NCBI GenBank assembly: GCA_024036415.1 | Contig: JAMWET010003105.1 | Coordinates: 62,001-126,000, forward strand | Direction of reading: 5' to 3' | DNA: 64,000 bases | DNA from: Prochilodus magdalenae | Lineage: Eukaryota > Chordata > Actinopteri > Characiformes > Prochilodontidae | Shown: one piece after another, positions 1 to 14,484 of the stretch | Layout of the letters: every line of letters begins with the position of its first letter | Position numbering within the stretch: position 1 is the stretch's first letter | Program-made: the position numbers and the translations under genes | The notes under the pieces: generated by a model | Told to the model about the DNA's origin: nothing | The model's input: the letters and a program-made list of their open reading frames with translations, nothing else | Databases searched by the model: none

Positions 1-799
1 AGCGTGAGGGGAGGAGAAAGAGCGTCTCAAAGGAGAATCATCAGGTGTCCAATTTCAGCCTTTCACTGCGGTTTGAATCGGTTCCCCCACAAGTCTCTGA
101 AATACAGCCACTGGTTTCACTGACAGTGCAGAACATCACCCAGACTTCAGAATAACTGAACTCTTTCCCTGAAAAACATTACTAGTACATTTAATGGCTG
201 CTGCATGTGGGCAGAGACGGCGAGTCAGCACAAGTCTGTGAAGTTAGTAAGGAATTCAGAGGCTCAGTCATCTGGAGAGGTGGAGCAGACAAAAGAGGCT
301 GTTAGTGTCCTGAAGATGACTAAAAATGAATAGACTGTTCCACTACACATAAGTTAGTCTAGAACAAGAAATGTCTAGTCCTGCCCATCTGAAACTGGAC
401 AGATAGAAAGACAAATAATTTAAAAAATCTCTATACAGAAAAGCCCAACATAGTTTTTCTCTGCCAATGTGAATTCATTGTGAATGTGAAACAACCTTCA
501 GCTCTTTAATGGGGCAATACTTTCACTAATAAGAGATTAAATATCCAATAAGAGGGGCAACTTATAACTAACCAAGCTTATTCTTACTACACTATGATTT
601 TATTAGTGTTAACAAATTAAAAAATAAAGCAAAAGGATGAACTCAGGAAGGACTGAGAAGACGGAGATAGAAAAAAAAAACCTAGCGGACTATACAGAAA
701 ATAAATGACCTTTTTAAAAAAGATCTTTGCACGGTTTTAAATACACCGTTGTTTTTGACTACCACTGTGATTCATGAACAGTTTGAAACTTCATGTTCC
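1..799. other. Upstream flank of rnasek, no gene seen
   Basis: AT-rich sequence without a supported coding exon, RNA gene or recognised repeat. A gene continuing from outside the window cannot be excluded, but no splice-bounded conserved exon was seen. Confidence 0.5.
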
Positions 800-1001
800 A
801 GCGAACGCAGCGCCGCCGTGTACTTCCGCTTCCGCTAAGTCAGCTGATCAGAGCGGGTGACTGTTGGTGTTCTGGTCTGTCTGAGTGTGGAAAAAGTAGC
901 CTTTAAACTTATAGATGACGATCACTTAAAGTTTATTTTTTGCCACACAGAACTAAGAGTCGCTTCGGTAAATCCGAACACATAAAGGCTTTTCGTGAGA
1001 A
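800..1001 (+). promoter_or_regulatory. rnasek: Probable rnasek promoter and 5' UTR
   Basis: This is the only CpG-rich patch in the first 5 kb. It contains a tandem ETS-type motif (acttccgcttccgc, about 822-835) roughly 170 bases before the rnasek start codon, and no TATA box. This layout is usual for a housekeeping gene with dispersed initiation. The transcription start is not visible; the role is inferred from position and motif. Confidence 0.5.
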
Positions 1002-2475
1002 ATGGCTGGTGTTTTGTGCTGTGGTCCGAAACTCGCAGCGTGTGGGCTGGTTCTGAGTATTTGGGCCGTTATTATGCTGGTAAGAACTTTTTTAAATTCA
1101 CTCCGCCCTGTCTGATACTTTAATCAGTGTTACGACAAACCTGTAGTTTAAATAGCTTAAAACAAGCTTTAGAGCAGGCAAAGTATTCATCTACGAGTTT
1201 CACATCAAACTAGGAACCACGTGACCTCGTAATCATGTGTTTGGGAAAAGTTTGTAGTATTCAAATACAAGCTGTATTATATACAACTGTTTGAAAACAA
1301 GAGCTAACAAAGCTAAACAATTAACTTTTTTTTTTGTTATTGAGCCTAGAGTAAGTATAGAAAGGCGTTTTAGTTTTTGATCTACTTTAAAGTTATTAAA
1401 ACTTGTTACATGAACGCTTGTTAATTGTTTAAATGTAGCTCTTACGTAATTACTAATTTCCCACTACATACCCTTTGTGTTATTGTGGATATCGTATAAT
1501 TTTTTTTTTCCATTCAAGAGACAGCATGATTATTCCTGTTTCATTGGATTTAGTGCAGTACAGAATGTAAACTTTACAAATTTAGGCCCCATGATACAAT
1601 ATTAGCACAGTACTTCATAATAAGTCACAATATGATACCTCTGACATGTTTTACTACACGGAATATTGTGATATCATTATTTAATTATAATATATTGTGA
1701 TTTATTACTTTTTCATCTACATATTGTGGCCCTACAAAAACGTGATGCCTTCTTTACTTAAAGCAGTTGTTTTTATTGTTCAGGTAACAAGTTGAATTTG
1801 TATTTGTAGTGCACATAATAAAACATCAGGACTTGTCATCTATAGGTCCGTATGATATTGCCACACAAAATATTTAAATAATTGGATCAGATATGCAAAA
1901 TAAGTGTAATCCCATATGATAAGAATAGCCAAAACTATCATGCTAAAAGGTGCACATGAATTTATTTTTTTTATGTTTGAACGGTGCTGATGAAGACACA
2001 AAAAGAAATAGCAACATTGCAGAACAGTATGTATTTTTTCCTTCAGTGGAGCAGAATTTTGTTTGAGAGTGATGTGATTTTGATGGCTCAGTTTGGCAAA
2101 GTGCATCCAGACAAATGTATTATTAACAGTTTAGCTAACTACCTCATGTTAAAACCAAATCAAATCACTTTTATTGTCGCATCACATCTTCACAGGTGTG
2201 AAGGTGAGTGAATAACTTAGGTGCATAGTCCCTTACAGTACTTCAATACAAACATATAAATAGACAATAAATATATACAATACTAAGCACTAAAATCTCT
2301 GTTTACACTTATTTACAGTTATGAATAAAAGTTATGAATAAAAACTATGATATATGCAGATATATATATATATATATACACATACCATATAGCACTATGG
2401 TAAGGCTGAGGTAGATGAGATACAGGGTATATACAGGGAATAGAATATTGATGTGTGTGTGTATGTGTGTGTATG

Positions 2476-2539
<64 letters not shown>

Positions 2540-3313
2540 TCCCTCCCATTACAATGTAATGGACTTGTATGTACTTGTAGAAATGGATGGAATTTTTGAT
2601 ATGAATATAGTATAAAACTGAAATCATACATGATGAATTGCAGGTCAAATTTTATTTGTACTAGTTCCCATATCATTTTACTAATTGAAGGGTTAAGAAA
2701 CTGGTGGTGTTTCTTATTGTTTAGGAGGAACGTCTTAATAAAACACCCTGGCTGCTCTTCTTTTAGGCAATGATGGGAATTTTTTTCACCACTCATTCAG
2801 CCATGCTATTTGAGGATGTGCCTATTCCAGAGGACATACTCAACAACAAGTGAGTTCCCCTACTGCATTCTTCCCCTTTTACATTGGAAAGAAGGTGTAA
2901 TACTGGCCGTCATGTTTAGCAAACTTAGAAACTTTAAGCAACTTCAGCTGCCTCTTCAAGCTGCTTGTGGTCATTGGTTGGTTATTGGTTGAAGGTTTGT
3001 GGTGGTGAAACATCCAATATAGAGTAATTAATGCTAGAACAATGCAGTCATGCAGCACTAGAACAGTTTGTTGTATTAGCTAATAGACCATTAATTATTT
3101 ATTGTTGGTGCTACAGACAAAATGTTTTTCCATTAGTTTGTAAATTAACTTTGTCTTTTTTTTTGCAGGACAACCCAACTGCAGGATATTTACGAGATTT
3201 ACAACAAAATTGGCCACAACTGCTTCATCGCTGCAGTAATCTACGTGGTGGTTGGAATCGTGTCTTTCTATAACGTCCGAATGAATAAACGCAACGAGTA
3301 TCTTGTGCGTTAG
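1002..3313 (+). CDS. rnasek: Ribonuclease kappa (RNASEK), 3 exons
   Basis: Coding exons are 1002-1079, 2767-2849 and 3169-3313, all with GT-AG introns, giving 101 residues as usual for the family. The protein opens [15 protein letters not shown] and ends NKRNEYLVR, both hallmarks of vertebrate RNASEK. Two membrane segments are visible, about residues 11-33 and 72-88, with a short loop between them ([10 protein letters not shown]). The family is a small two-pass membrane protein, described as an endoribonuclease in insects and in vertebrates as a V-ATPase-associated factor of the endosomal system. The ATG is fixed by the conserved N-terminus and the first CpG-rich exon. Exon 2 starts in phase 0 and exon 3 in phase 2. 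The gene is convergent with alox12. Confidence 0.96.
2360..2538. repeat. Compound GT/GTAT/TA microsatellite
   Basis: A short TA run (about 2360-2379) is followed by TGTG/TATG units and a pure TA run (about 2479-2538) inside rnasek intron 2. Predicted peptides of alternating Tyr-Ile come from this repeat and are not genes. Confidence 0.95.
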
Positions 3314-3885
3314 CACCATCTAATGGATTGAGCCCAGTACTAGACTTGATGAAAGTGACCTTACTGCATTTTCTATGTTGGTGGATTTCATCATGGATAT
3401 GTATTCTCAAGTTATATTTGCTGGAGGAAATGACTAATTTAAGGTGTAATCAAATCCAAAGGATCATGTTTTCCCTGTGCCTGTTTCTGTCTGCAAAATT
3501 CATCTCAGGTTTGGGTCCTTTAAAGCTGCACTGTGTTATTTTATTATTATGATTGTTTTATTGATGATAAAATTGACAGAAGTAGCTTGGCTAAGTCACC
3601 CAGTAAATAATCATTTAAAGGTCTGAGGCGCTGGGTCAGATTTAGCAGGAGTTTTTGAGTCATAGGACCTTACATATCAATGTCATGTGCACAGACTGAA
3701 AAAGAAGTTCCAAGTTTCAAGTGTAGGCCTCATACATACTGATGTCTGGTTGAATGCTCTTTTTAACATACATACAGCCAACAGCTTCATCTGACACAAA
3801 CAGGAATCCAAAATACAGCCGACATTACAAATTGCACATTTCCAGCGGGATCTCCAATTCTCCAAAACATATATAGAGCAGCCTT

Positions 3886-3891
3886 AATAAA
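3886..3891 (+). terminator. rnasek: Candidate rnasek poly(A) signal AATAAA
   Basis: A canonical AATAAA lies about 570 bases after the rnasek stop, and the interval between holds no other recognisable element. Other weaker hexamers occur nearby, so the true cleavage site is unproven. Confidence 0.35.
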
Positions 3892-4585
3892 ACACGAGAG
3901 CCTTGAATGATGTTGACCTGCATGATTGCAGTATTCAGAGTGTGTAGCTGTGTACCTTCTGCCATCTGTTGTTTACTTGACTTTGGACCAACTGCCTTAA
4001 ATATCCTAATGAAAAAGACTTAAACAAGTGCCACTGTGATTGTTTGGTTGGTGAAAGTATTGGTGTGTCTGTGAAATGATGATGAAAAAAGTACATAATG
4101 TGCCAGATTATTATTTTATTGAGAATTAAATACAAACATGTATACATGAACATCTTCCTTGTGGTTTTAATTGTACAAAAAATGTTCACAGCAGATTATT
4201 GGTACTGCTGCTGGTACTTTTGGCATCGCTGCATTTTTAAAATTTACTGGTTCGGACTGAGCATGTATCTGTTTGTGTAATGTCCATAATATAAGATATT
4301 TATTTAAGAGAACTTAAGGATTTTACACTTCTATGTTATTGAATGGTAATATTAAAGGGTGAGTGCAAGAAGACGTGTAAAAAATGACAACATGAAAGAA
4401 ACAGGAACTTTAAAGGCAGTTTTCTCGTCTGTACAATCAATAGATATTTCTATGTACACTTGTAGCGAACATTTGGGACGCTAGCCCTAGGCACAGTCAT
4501 ATTACATCCTTTGTTGACACATCATCTACAGAGAGCACATGTCTGTAGCTTGTATTATACAGTTACTGTTTATTTGCAAAATTTA

Positions 4586-4586
4586 A

Positions 4587-4653
<67 letters not shown>
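4586..4653. repeat. TG then TA microsatellite
   Basis: TG repeats (about 4586-4599) run into a pure TA run to about 4653. It lies between the convergent 3' ends of rnasek and alox12. Confidence 0.95.
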
Positions 4654-4656
<3 letters not shown>

Positions 4657-4735
4657 TTTTAATAGTTCTTCAAATTCATAAAACAAACAGAAATTGTGTT
4701 CTATGATTATCACACAAATGACATATTTACATTTC

Positions 4736-4741
4736 TTTATT
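4736..4741 (-). terminator. alox12: Candidate alox12 poly(A) signal
   Basis: TTTATT on the + strand (AATAAA on -) lies about 290 bases after the alox12 stop codon. A second copy lies near 4569. Either would give a short 3' UTR that ends before the rnasek 3' end. Confidence 0.35.
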
Positions 4742-5032
4742 GCAGAGGATGTGTTCATTTACCTTCACAGCAAACCAACAAAATGTAATTTGCCCGGGGG
4801 TGTTTAGACTATTTGCATGCGACTACATGTTTTTGTCTTATTTTCCTTCTTTCTTCTGTTTACACACTATTTAAAAGCTGCAGATTTACACTGTGTGAGC
4901 TTCATGGTGAAATAGAAATAGGACTTGGATAGGTCGAGGATATGCTGTGTCTGTCCTAGGAAAATTAGAAGAAATTTTGCACATCACATACTTCCCAAGC
5001 AAGGGAAAATGAACTCCTGAAGACAGTTTGCT

Positions 5033-7658
5033 CTATATAGTTATGCTGTTCTCTATTCGGCTGGGACACAGGTACAGATACTGGAGCTCCAGGCCCTCAT
5101 TCTGCTTCATAATCTCATCCTCAATGTCCTTCAGCTCCTTCCTGAAACTTTCAATCACCTGTAAAGCTGCCGACTCGGTGAAGTACTGCTCCGCGTACTG
5201 CCCCATGGGGATCTGAGTATGTGCATCAGAGAAGGAGGGAGAAGGATGATAGAAAAAAAGTCAAATAAAAGCAAACAGAGCAATATAATCAGAATACACA
5301 TGTTAATAAATAACTTTACACGTAACTGAAGAAATAGTGCGTGCAGCCTTAATGACATGGATTTGATGGCAACCTTTTTTTTTTTTTTTCTAAAAGTCAG
5401 AGACCTATCAGCCCTGCATCATAATAAAATCATAAGAAAGTGAGAAACTTAGGGCCCACACACAGACTCTTGGAGCATAAAAGACTAAACAGTCAACCAT
5501 TGTACAGAAGTATTGACTCACTGCATCTGGCTGAACCCTTCCCAAATGCCACGTGATCGCCATCTGCACACAAGACTGGCTAATATCCGGCAGTGTATCC
5601 ATGACAAGCTCCATAGTGACTGCGTCCTTGTCCTTGGGTGGAGGCTGGCGCATTGTGCAAGGGGTGTTGGGGACCCATGCGCACCAGTCGAACTGTAAGA
5701 AAAAATGACTTGAACAATCTGAATTAAATAAAACACTGCATGACAGCAACACACGCAATCACTGAGAGGAAGGTGGTACAGTCTTCCGATGTCCCGTTCC
5801 CATCACCACCATGTCTTAAGAATGTAGCATTAAGCATTAACATCTGAATATCTTTGTTGACATGGTCACCATTCAATTCTCTCCCTTTAATGTACAGTGT
5901 CATCATTTTAGCATTCCGGACAGTGTAAGTGGTTAAGCTCTTGTTTGCCCAAACCAAGGGATACCACTTACCTGTCCATTGTTGGTTGCTGCATGTTGGG
6001 CTGTGCTGGCAAAGATGACCACACTCAGTAGAGTGATCAGCTCCTCTTTTATCTTTAGCTCATTAGCCATCCCTGTAAAACATCACAAGAACACTTTCAG
6101 TACTCTGTGCAGGTGACGACAGATAGAGATGTGCTTGACTGACACCAGTGGTGTCCAGGACACTTTGTGTTTAAGGAGCTCACCAAACTCGGGCACGTCT
6201 ACCAAGCCTTCGTCAACGATATCCTTAATCCAGGCCTGCAGTTCCACGTCCTGCACCACCTCACTGTCACTGCTGTAGTACAGAGACACCATGCTGGAGA
6301 CAAAACTGTAAAGGACAGAGAGTGTGAGATTAGTTTCTAGGTGTGGCAATGGAGCTATTAATCTTTTAACAGCTGCTCTGCAAATATTTTTACAGTGTTC
6401 ACATTATACTGCTGAACATGTTTACCGCACAGCAGTACAGTACAGCAACAAACATACAGTTTCTGCATTGAGTATTAATAAATTGTGGTCTGATCATCAC
6501 AATAACAGACGTATGAAGGGGTAAAATTCCCTCACACAAATAGCTTGAAATAGATATGATGTGCTGTCTGATGCTGAAAGATAGTTTTATGATTTTGTCC
6601 TATAATGTAAAGTTTAAAATACATTCATGTTGGGAGGTGCATGCAGACTGTTCTATTAGATCATCAGCATTACCTCTATGGTATAAATATATTGGCTATT
6701 GTTGTGTTGTTGCAACCCCTGGTTCCTATCACCACCACTGTAAAGACAGCTGGGCTGTCAAGTTTCTCTACACCAAAGCATTTCACATCAAACCACTCTG
6801 AATGACTCTCAATGACTGAATCATGTAGAGACTGGCATAGAAATGAACAGGCTCTCACAAAGCAAGCTCAAAATACAATGTAATTTGAGTTACTGAAAAT
6901 AAAAGTTGTTTCAATGAACGCTTAATGATTTAAAACTACAGGGAGCAGTAACGCAGACTGTACTCTCACTTGTGAATGGCGTCCCAGAGCATCATAGCAT
7001 GGTCTCTGTAGAAATAGCTTTTGAGTTTAGTGACACCTCGGTCCAAAAAGTCGAATTTGGGCTGGAGGGAGCGGTAGGTCAGGAGTTTATAGTCTCTCTG
7101 AGCCAGCACCAGCAGTCCATCTCCACCTGTGGACACCACCTGCAGAGAAAGAACACCTGTATTGACGTGAACAACTCAAAGCAAAACTAAGCCATTCAAA
7201 GAAAACAACGTAGTACAGTCGAGTTACATCATTTTGAACCTACTACAGGTGACTACAAGAATGTTAACAATTTTTCTCTTAGAAAACCAACAGAACATGT
7301 AAATAAACAAAATGGGGTTTGCATTTTGTATGAACACCAGATGGCGCTGCACTTTTAAGTTTAGGGCGTTTTGCACATAAGCAGATAACTCTAGCTTGTA
7401 CCTTCCCTAAGGTAAATATTTAAGCCTCTGCAAAACATGTACTGATGTAAATGCATTTTCTAAATGCATCTTAAATGTTTCCAGAGCACTTCAGTGCTGC
7501 ATTTCTTCAGCAGCTGTTCATGGAAAAAGGGGCTGACCCTCTTGAAGATGCCATTAGGAGAGATGAGCTGTGTGCGCCCACGACAGTTGATCTCCAGGGT
7601 GTACTTCAGGTGAGGAGTGAGCAGCTGCAGCAGACATAGAGATATAGAGTAATAGTGA

Positions 7659-7700
<42 letters not shown>

Positions 7701-10700
7701 ATTAATACATGCTTAGTACATCACTGTAAAGATACATAATCAAGAAACTGAAAAAACTGTGTTAATGTACCAGATTCTATTTCTGTGGAAATGATGTATC
7801 TAATAGTAAATGAAGCTGCTAAATTCATTTAACTACTTTTTAATGCAAATAACAAAATAATAAAATTTAAATCACGCAGCTGACTTTTGTAACAGTAAAA
7901 TGGATCATATACTTCTTTTATTAACTGCCATGCCTAACCTCATGCTAACCTTATATATAGGGTGGACAGCAGGTAGATGCCGCAGCGTGGCCACACAGAT
8001 CACTTCCACTATGAGGTGAGTGCGCAGCAGGTGGGACAGCAGCTGGAACACCTGGAATTCTGCATGACGGACCCACATTTTAGCCAACAGCCAGGCTAGG
8101 TGTGGGTCACTGGGGAGGAAGATGGGTGTATCTCTGTCAGGATTCTGCTCAAGCTGGGAAAAAATGACATTAAAAAGAATTTGATTAGAAAAGTCATTTT
8201 ATAGTCTTAATTGTATAGTTTTATAAATTTTAATTTATACCGCACACTGCACATTATACATACATACATTATATATATACATATATACATATATATATAT
8301 ATACACATATAATTAAATTTAGAATTATATAACTGATATCCTACATTTGTATCATCCACTATAGGTTTAGATATGATATACAAAAATGTAATAAATAATA
8401 CATTAATACATTAATTATTTTTTAAAATAGTAATACATTTATTCATTAAAGGGCATTTTTCAGACATCTGTTTATCTCAAAAATAACCCTTAACAACTGT
8501 TGTAACCCTTAACAAAAGGTTGGATAAGCATTACAAATGATACCTAAATGAGAAATTAGACAGACCTTTCTGAGATGTTTGAGATTTTAGAGATGTTTGC
8601 AACTAATTTACCATGCTAACATTTGTTCTGTTACACAGCAGGAACAACAACAAAACAATACACACCTGATCTATCCTAGTACTGTGACCTTTCACACAGC
8701 TACAGTCACTTGAAATCAACAGCACATTCTACATTGAGGCATTTTCTCAAAAACTCATTCTCATTAGAATGAATAGGGTCGGCAGTGTATCCATCTGGCA
8801 GTAGGGTCCATCTGGACCCTTCTATGTAGGCCCACAGAGACCTCTACTGGGGGTCCAAAACAGGGCATGGAATATATTAATTATTATCTACGTGTTTTCA
8901 TTTTGTAAGTCAAAAAAGCTTGTTTCCATTTTACCTGTATAGCTATAGGAATTAGGCCTTTCTCAGGATGTTCATAGAGTAAGCACAGGGGAGCTGCTAT
9001 GTGCTGCTGCATGTTTCTGATCACATTTGCAGGGACACCATCCATTATACCATGGTCTACCAGAAACACATTTCCAGCCTGTAGAGAGACAGAGAGACAA
9101 TCTAATGACCGTTAGTGGACCAGTACAGTTCTATATGCTTTTACAAACTGTACTGGCTGCTCAGAACTGACTCATTTTCTGAGGATTAACCAAACCTGAC
9201 CTTGAGCTCTTTTTCCAGCGTGGTGTTGGGGCTGAGAAAGGCCTGCACCATGTCACCCGAGACAGGGAAGTTAGAGGGCAGTGTCCTGCACCTCTGGATA
9301 ATCCTTGGGTTTGTGCCATTCAGGAACTGATAGCCGAAAAACCAGTCCTCCTTCCAATGCTTCATAGTGTATTCTAATCACAAGCATAGATCTAAATTAG
9401 TATTGAAGGGTTATAACATGAAACAAGCATGCTTTGTGCTAGATGTCAGTCTAACATGAGATTTCAGCATGGAACAATTTAGCTTTTACCCAGAGTGACT
9501 TAAAGATTAGTTATTATTGTGTTACTACAGATGTAAAATAATCAGCTCTGTATATCAGTCAGCATGGCTGATATACCGAGCTAAATAAAATCAAGCCAAA
9601 TGGGGAACACCAGTGCCCTCCTGACAGGGACTTGTTTCCCCACTAAGGTCAGAACCTCATGCCACACCAATAAGAGTCATTGAGCAAAACTTTGAATGCT
9701 CCATTTGGCTACAGTAACATGGTTTATTTGTTATTTTCTTAGGATGCAAGAGTCTGTTGAACGCCATAATTATTAAGAAGATAGAGGAAATGTAGTGGAC
9801 CATTGTAGCAATGGCTAAGCTGAATAAACTCATTTTGGTGATTACTGAAATCATCTTATAAACAAATACTTCACCAGCAATGGGGCTTCTCAGTTTCCAG
9901 AATATTCGCTTGAAGTCATCCAGATCATTCCAGGACTTCCCAAACCTGATAGCCAGTTTCTTCAGAGAGAGCTCCAAAAGCCTGAGGAAGAGCATAACAT
10001 ATAGACTATAAGGTGGACATGCGCGTCTTTTATGTAGCGCTATATTGAGTCTTAGTATGTGTTACGCACGCGTAATGAAGTGATCCCTCGAAGTCACTGC
10101 GCTTCTCATTGGCAAAGCGATCGTCTTGGGGTAGGTCTGCCTCTGTTTTGGCATCGATGCATTTAGGAATGCCTGGAGCCCATGCTAGCCATCTAACATA
10201 AGAAACACAACTCATATAGACCAGGAATAGACAAGTGGAAGTGATGGTGAGGCCCAATCTCCAATAAAGGAGGTTTCAGCAACAGATCTGCTCTCTCAAA
10301 CAGAAAAGCCCCAGTTGAGGATTTACATACTCTGATTCTTAAATTATTCAAGTATATCACACAGAAGTCAGTTGAGTACATTCTTATTAACTGTGCTGCT
10401 TATTTGTCTATATTACTCAAAATTAAATATTGGATTTAAATAAAAGTGCTGTTGGTTTTATGCATCTGGGGTTAGTAACTTTTAGACTTTAGGATCTGCC
10501 TCTTTTATAAATTTGTTATGGTACTGAGAATGCTCAGTAATAAGTTGCATGGTAACCATCACATGCAGTCAGCTAGGGTGACTAGACAGTTAACCGTAGT
10601 GTATAAGAGAGACGCACATCCAAGAAAAGGTCGGACAAGCTGGAATACACACAAAGTCAGTCAGTCAAACTAATAAATAAATAAATATATGCAAATAGAG

Positions 10701-13700
10701 AATGTGTCAGGAGCCAATGGGAAAGATGTCGAGCTTTACTCAGTGGAATTGCACAGAACTCAATATGGCCCCTCGCTTAATTTCACCGAAAAAAAACACA
10801 ACTTAATTTCACAATTCAATTTCACTGATCTGTTAGGTAATACTGGTGAAAGGAACAGATTAAAACAAAACAAGAGGGATTTCATCGTACTGAGTGCTGG
10901 CTAATCACTGTGCATTGTTAGATTTCTTGTCTGTTACAAGTTTGAAATGTCTATGTTTGATATAGATCTGATGGCATGTGTAATGTGTATAATGAGAGAC
11001 AAAATTCGAGAAAGGGAGAGAGAGAGAAGAAAACGCGAGACAGGTATGAGCAAAATGTTGCCATTTATAGTTGCTATATGAAAATAATAAGCAAACACAA
11101 GCCCTATCCCAATTTGCGTTACTATGGTCCTCATTTGCATGTGGCTGTGAGGCCAGAGGTGTCTATTTTTCTACATGCCTTCAAGGCACAGTCAAACAAA
11201 CACAGATAAAACTTGTCTAAACTTTAAAGATCACATACACTCTATGACTGACTGCCATTGAAACAGCTATGCCATACATACGCAGAGTTTTCCAGAACAG
11301 TTCATCCTAAGGCTCAGTCACAACTTATTCTCTCAGCCCTCAGCCCCTGTCTGAGGTGCTGTTATCTTTGTAAGTCTGAGGGTTGTTGAGTTTTTTGAGT
11401 CTAAACATGCATGTTTTTGTTTTGCTGCTGCCCTGGGAGACTGGCAAATCAAAGCGGATGATGCCAGCATTTGATACCCCCTTTTCACCACATTCGTCTT
11501 TACCCTATATATAGTCTTTGCCATAGCCTAGCGTAAGCAAAGGAGTGCTAGGTTAAGTGATTTTAAGTTGTAGCTGCTAAGCAAACACAGGTCTGTTGCT
11601 CTCCCACTGCAGCTAACTGTAGTCAGGTTTTGATTAAAGTGTAAGAGTAAGGACCATGACCAATTATTATAATTAAGTTTCCTCTGAGAATCCCCTTCAT
11701 TACAATGGCATCAGACGTTTGGTGTTCACTGAACTATACGCTGTATCCAAAATCATATCACACCAGGACCACCCTTAAACAGTTTTGTGCCCCACACCAA
11801 AAAAGAAAATAGACATAAGATAATAAGCACACTAAGGTCTACAACAAAACACACAAAGGTCTACACTTTATTAACGTCACAAGTCCAAACTCAAGGAAGG
11901 ACTATAGAGTTAAGGGTGCCTTCTTGGGACAGGCCTACTGTGTGGTCATTCAGACTCTCAACACTATAGAGTACAGACCTGTATGTTTTCTGTCTCGTCT
12001 GTAGCTCTGCTGTTCTGTGGGCAAGCTCCTGAGTCAGCGTCTCATTACTCAACTTCTTAGCTGCATGAGAAAAAGAAAGAAAGGTGCTACTCTTCAGTGG
12101 GGAGTTCCCTCATAGGGACTTATCTTAATTCTAAATCTGGTTGCCTCTTTGTTTTTCACTTCACCAAAAGTACAACCAAAAAGCTAGAGCATGTAAGAAT
12201 CATAGGAATGTGAGTGTTAAGAGACTAAAATGCTAATCAAATATGCTTTTATTTATTCGAGCAGGAATTTACTTTCATTCTGAGGAAGTAGAGAGAGATA
12301 TCACATTACGAAATCAATGGAAACTTGTGAATGGCTTTGCATTTTCTACAGCAAGGTTATAGGCAATAAGGCATTAGCAATTCCAACTGCTCCAAATTGA
12401 TTTGAGGATTTGTGAAATCGAACAGCCCTCAATTGTCGGTATAAATAGGCCACTGTTATAAAAGACTGGAGTTGAAAAGTGTTTTATACCGTCCTGTATT
12501 GATAAAAGAAGGGCATTTGTCTATGACTCAAACCATTCACAATTCTAAATGCACAATGCTCCATAGGCCCCTATTCATTGTGAACTTTCTGTGGTCGCTT
12601 TCTAGAGGTTGATTGAACCTGTGGCGACCACTGTGTTCGACTTCTCCCTGTTAACAATTTCCCTGACAAAAACATGTCTGTAAAGAAAACGGTTAGCACT
12701 GACCTGTGCCTTCCCGCACCTCCACCTTCATATCCCCCACCAGCCAGCAATAGCAGGGGAAGGTCAGGGTGTTGCCCCCTCCTGTGGGGGTCACCAACAC
12801 ATAGCGACAGAACCAGTTATCCTCCACCCAGTACTTCTGCTTCTCCAAGCGGACCAGAAGCACGCGGCCCAGAGGAGTTGAGCTCCGCACTGTGTAGTCA
12901 TCAACCTGGAGATAAAAGAGAAGATATGTGGTTTACAGTTAACGCAGCGTTTAAGGCTTTAGCTGCCTTTCTTTGTAAACGTATAACATTTTCTTATTGG
13001 CTTCAAAAAGATAATAAGGTTATGGGCCATGACCTGACAAATATTTACACCTGGTTTCAGTGTTCATAAATGTACTACTGGGGTCTACTAGAACAGATTT
13101 ACACGTCTTAATTATCCTAATACACAACATGCTTTCATACTGTAAATGATCTGTTAGAGCTCCTGTGACATTAAGCACCTCGTCCTGATGAGCCCATTGT
13201 GCTCTGATTATCAGCTACCCACTCTGTTCTGACTGATCATTCAGCAGAGCGGCATCCTCACACTGCTTTGGCTGTTCTAACAATGACCTTTGTTCTGAGT
13301 CCGATCCAGAAAGTCCAGTAGAACAAGTTGGTAGACCTGATCCATCTTTGCAAGCTAGACTGAAGCAACTGTGGTAAGCTTTTACTTTTCATATGCACAA
13401 AAAGCCACATAACACACTAAAGGAAAGAGAGAAACCAGAAAAGCATAATGGGTCCCCTTTAAACTCCAGGGCATTGGTTCTCAAACCGGTCCACAGGGAT
13501 AACCAGATGGTTCACATTTTTGCTCCAGCCCATTTGTGTGCCCACACTCCAGTGCCTCGTTTGTATTTATCACTTTGTGAGTGTATATGTAATTCCCCCA
13601 CCTCTCTGCACATTCCGTGTTTTTAACTGTAGAGGTATGTGGGCCAACATTTAAATCACTCCTAACTACATAGCTAGCAATTTTTTTTATAGTAGCTTTC

Positions 13701-14429
13701 CAATAATCCATAAAAGTTAATGCATTATAAGATACAATAGCTTTTTTGGACAGCTTTTTCCTATAGTGATTCATTATTAATAACAGAGGATCCAGCACTC
13801 AAGAAATACAACATAGAATGGCACTCGGCACAACAAGGATGTAGGACCTTGTAAAGATCTTCACATGCTGTGATTAGTCTCTACAAAAGAAGATCAGGAT
13901 TCTCCAGTTCTCTGTGGATATGAAAGCTGGACAACAAATGAGACAGTAACAATACTGTTGGCTTTGAACTGCCAAAGACTTTGGAGACTTCCAAGAGTTT
14001 ACATCAACACATCAAGTCTCACTTAAAGTCCAACCGCATAATAGGTTTCCTACCAATTCACTAAAAAAGCCCTTTATGCTCCTATGAGGAGTTGGTTAAA
14101 GAGTACAGCTAAAGAGGAAGAGGTCGACCAGCAACAAGAGGGACCAAAATGATCAAAACATGAACCAGATATTTAGAAGCCTGAAGACCCAAACTGATGA
14201 TAATTCTGGAGAAACACTCCCCACATGGCCGACAGGAACCGGAAAGACTTGAAACCTCCTACTTGTAATAAGGAATCTGACTGAATACGTTAAGCAAGGT
14301 TCATAGAGTTCAAATCCATTTTGAATTCACTGTTTGGGTGATTTCCAAAAACCAGCAAATTCACCTGTATCTGCCAATTCAACCTATAGCAGTTTAGCCT
14401 CAGCAAGTCATTTGTTTAACTGTGTACTA

Positions 14430-14484
<55 letters not shown>

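Noticed and set aside
1..5000. miR-195/497-type microRNA near rnasek, as expected from human synteny
   Set aside because: No AGCAGCAC seed-bearing hairpin was seen near rnasek or alox12 on either strand.
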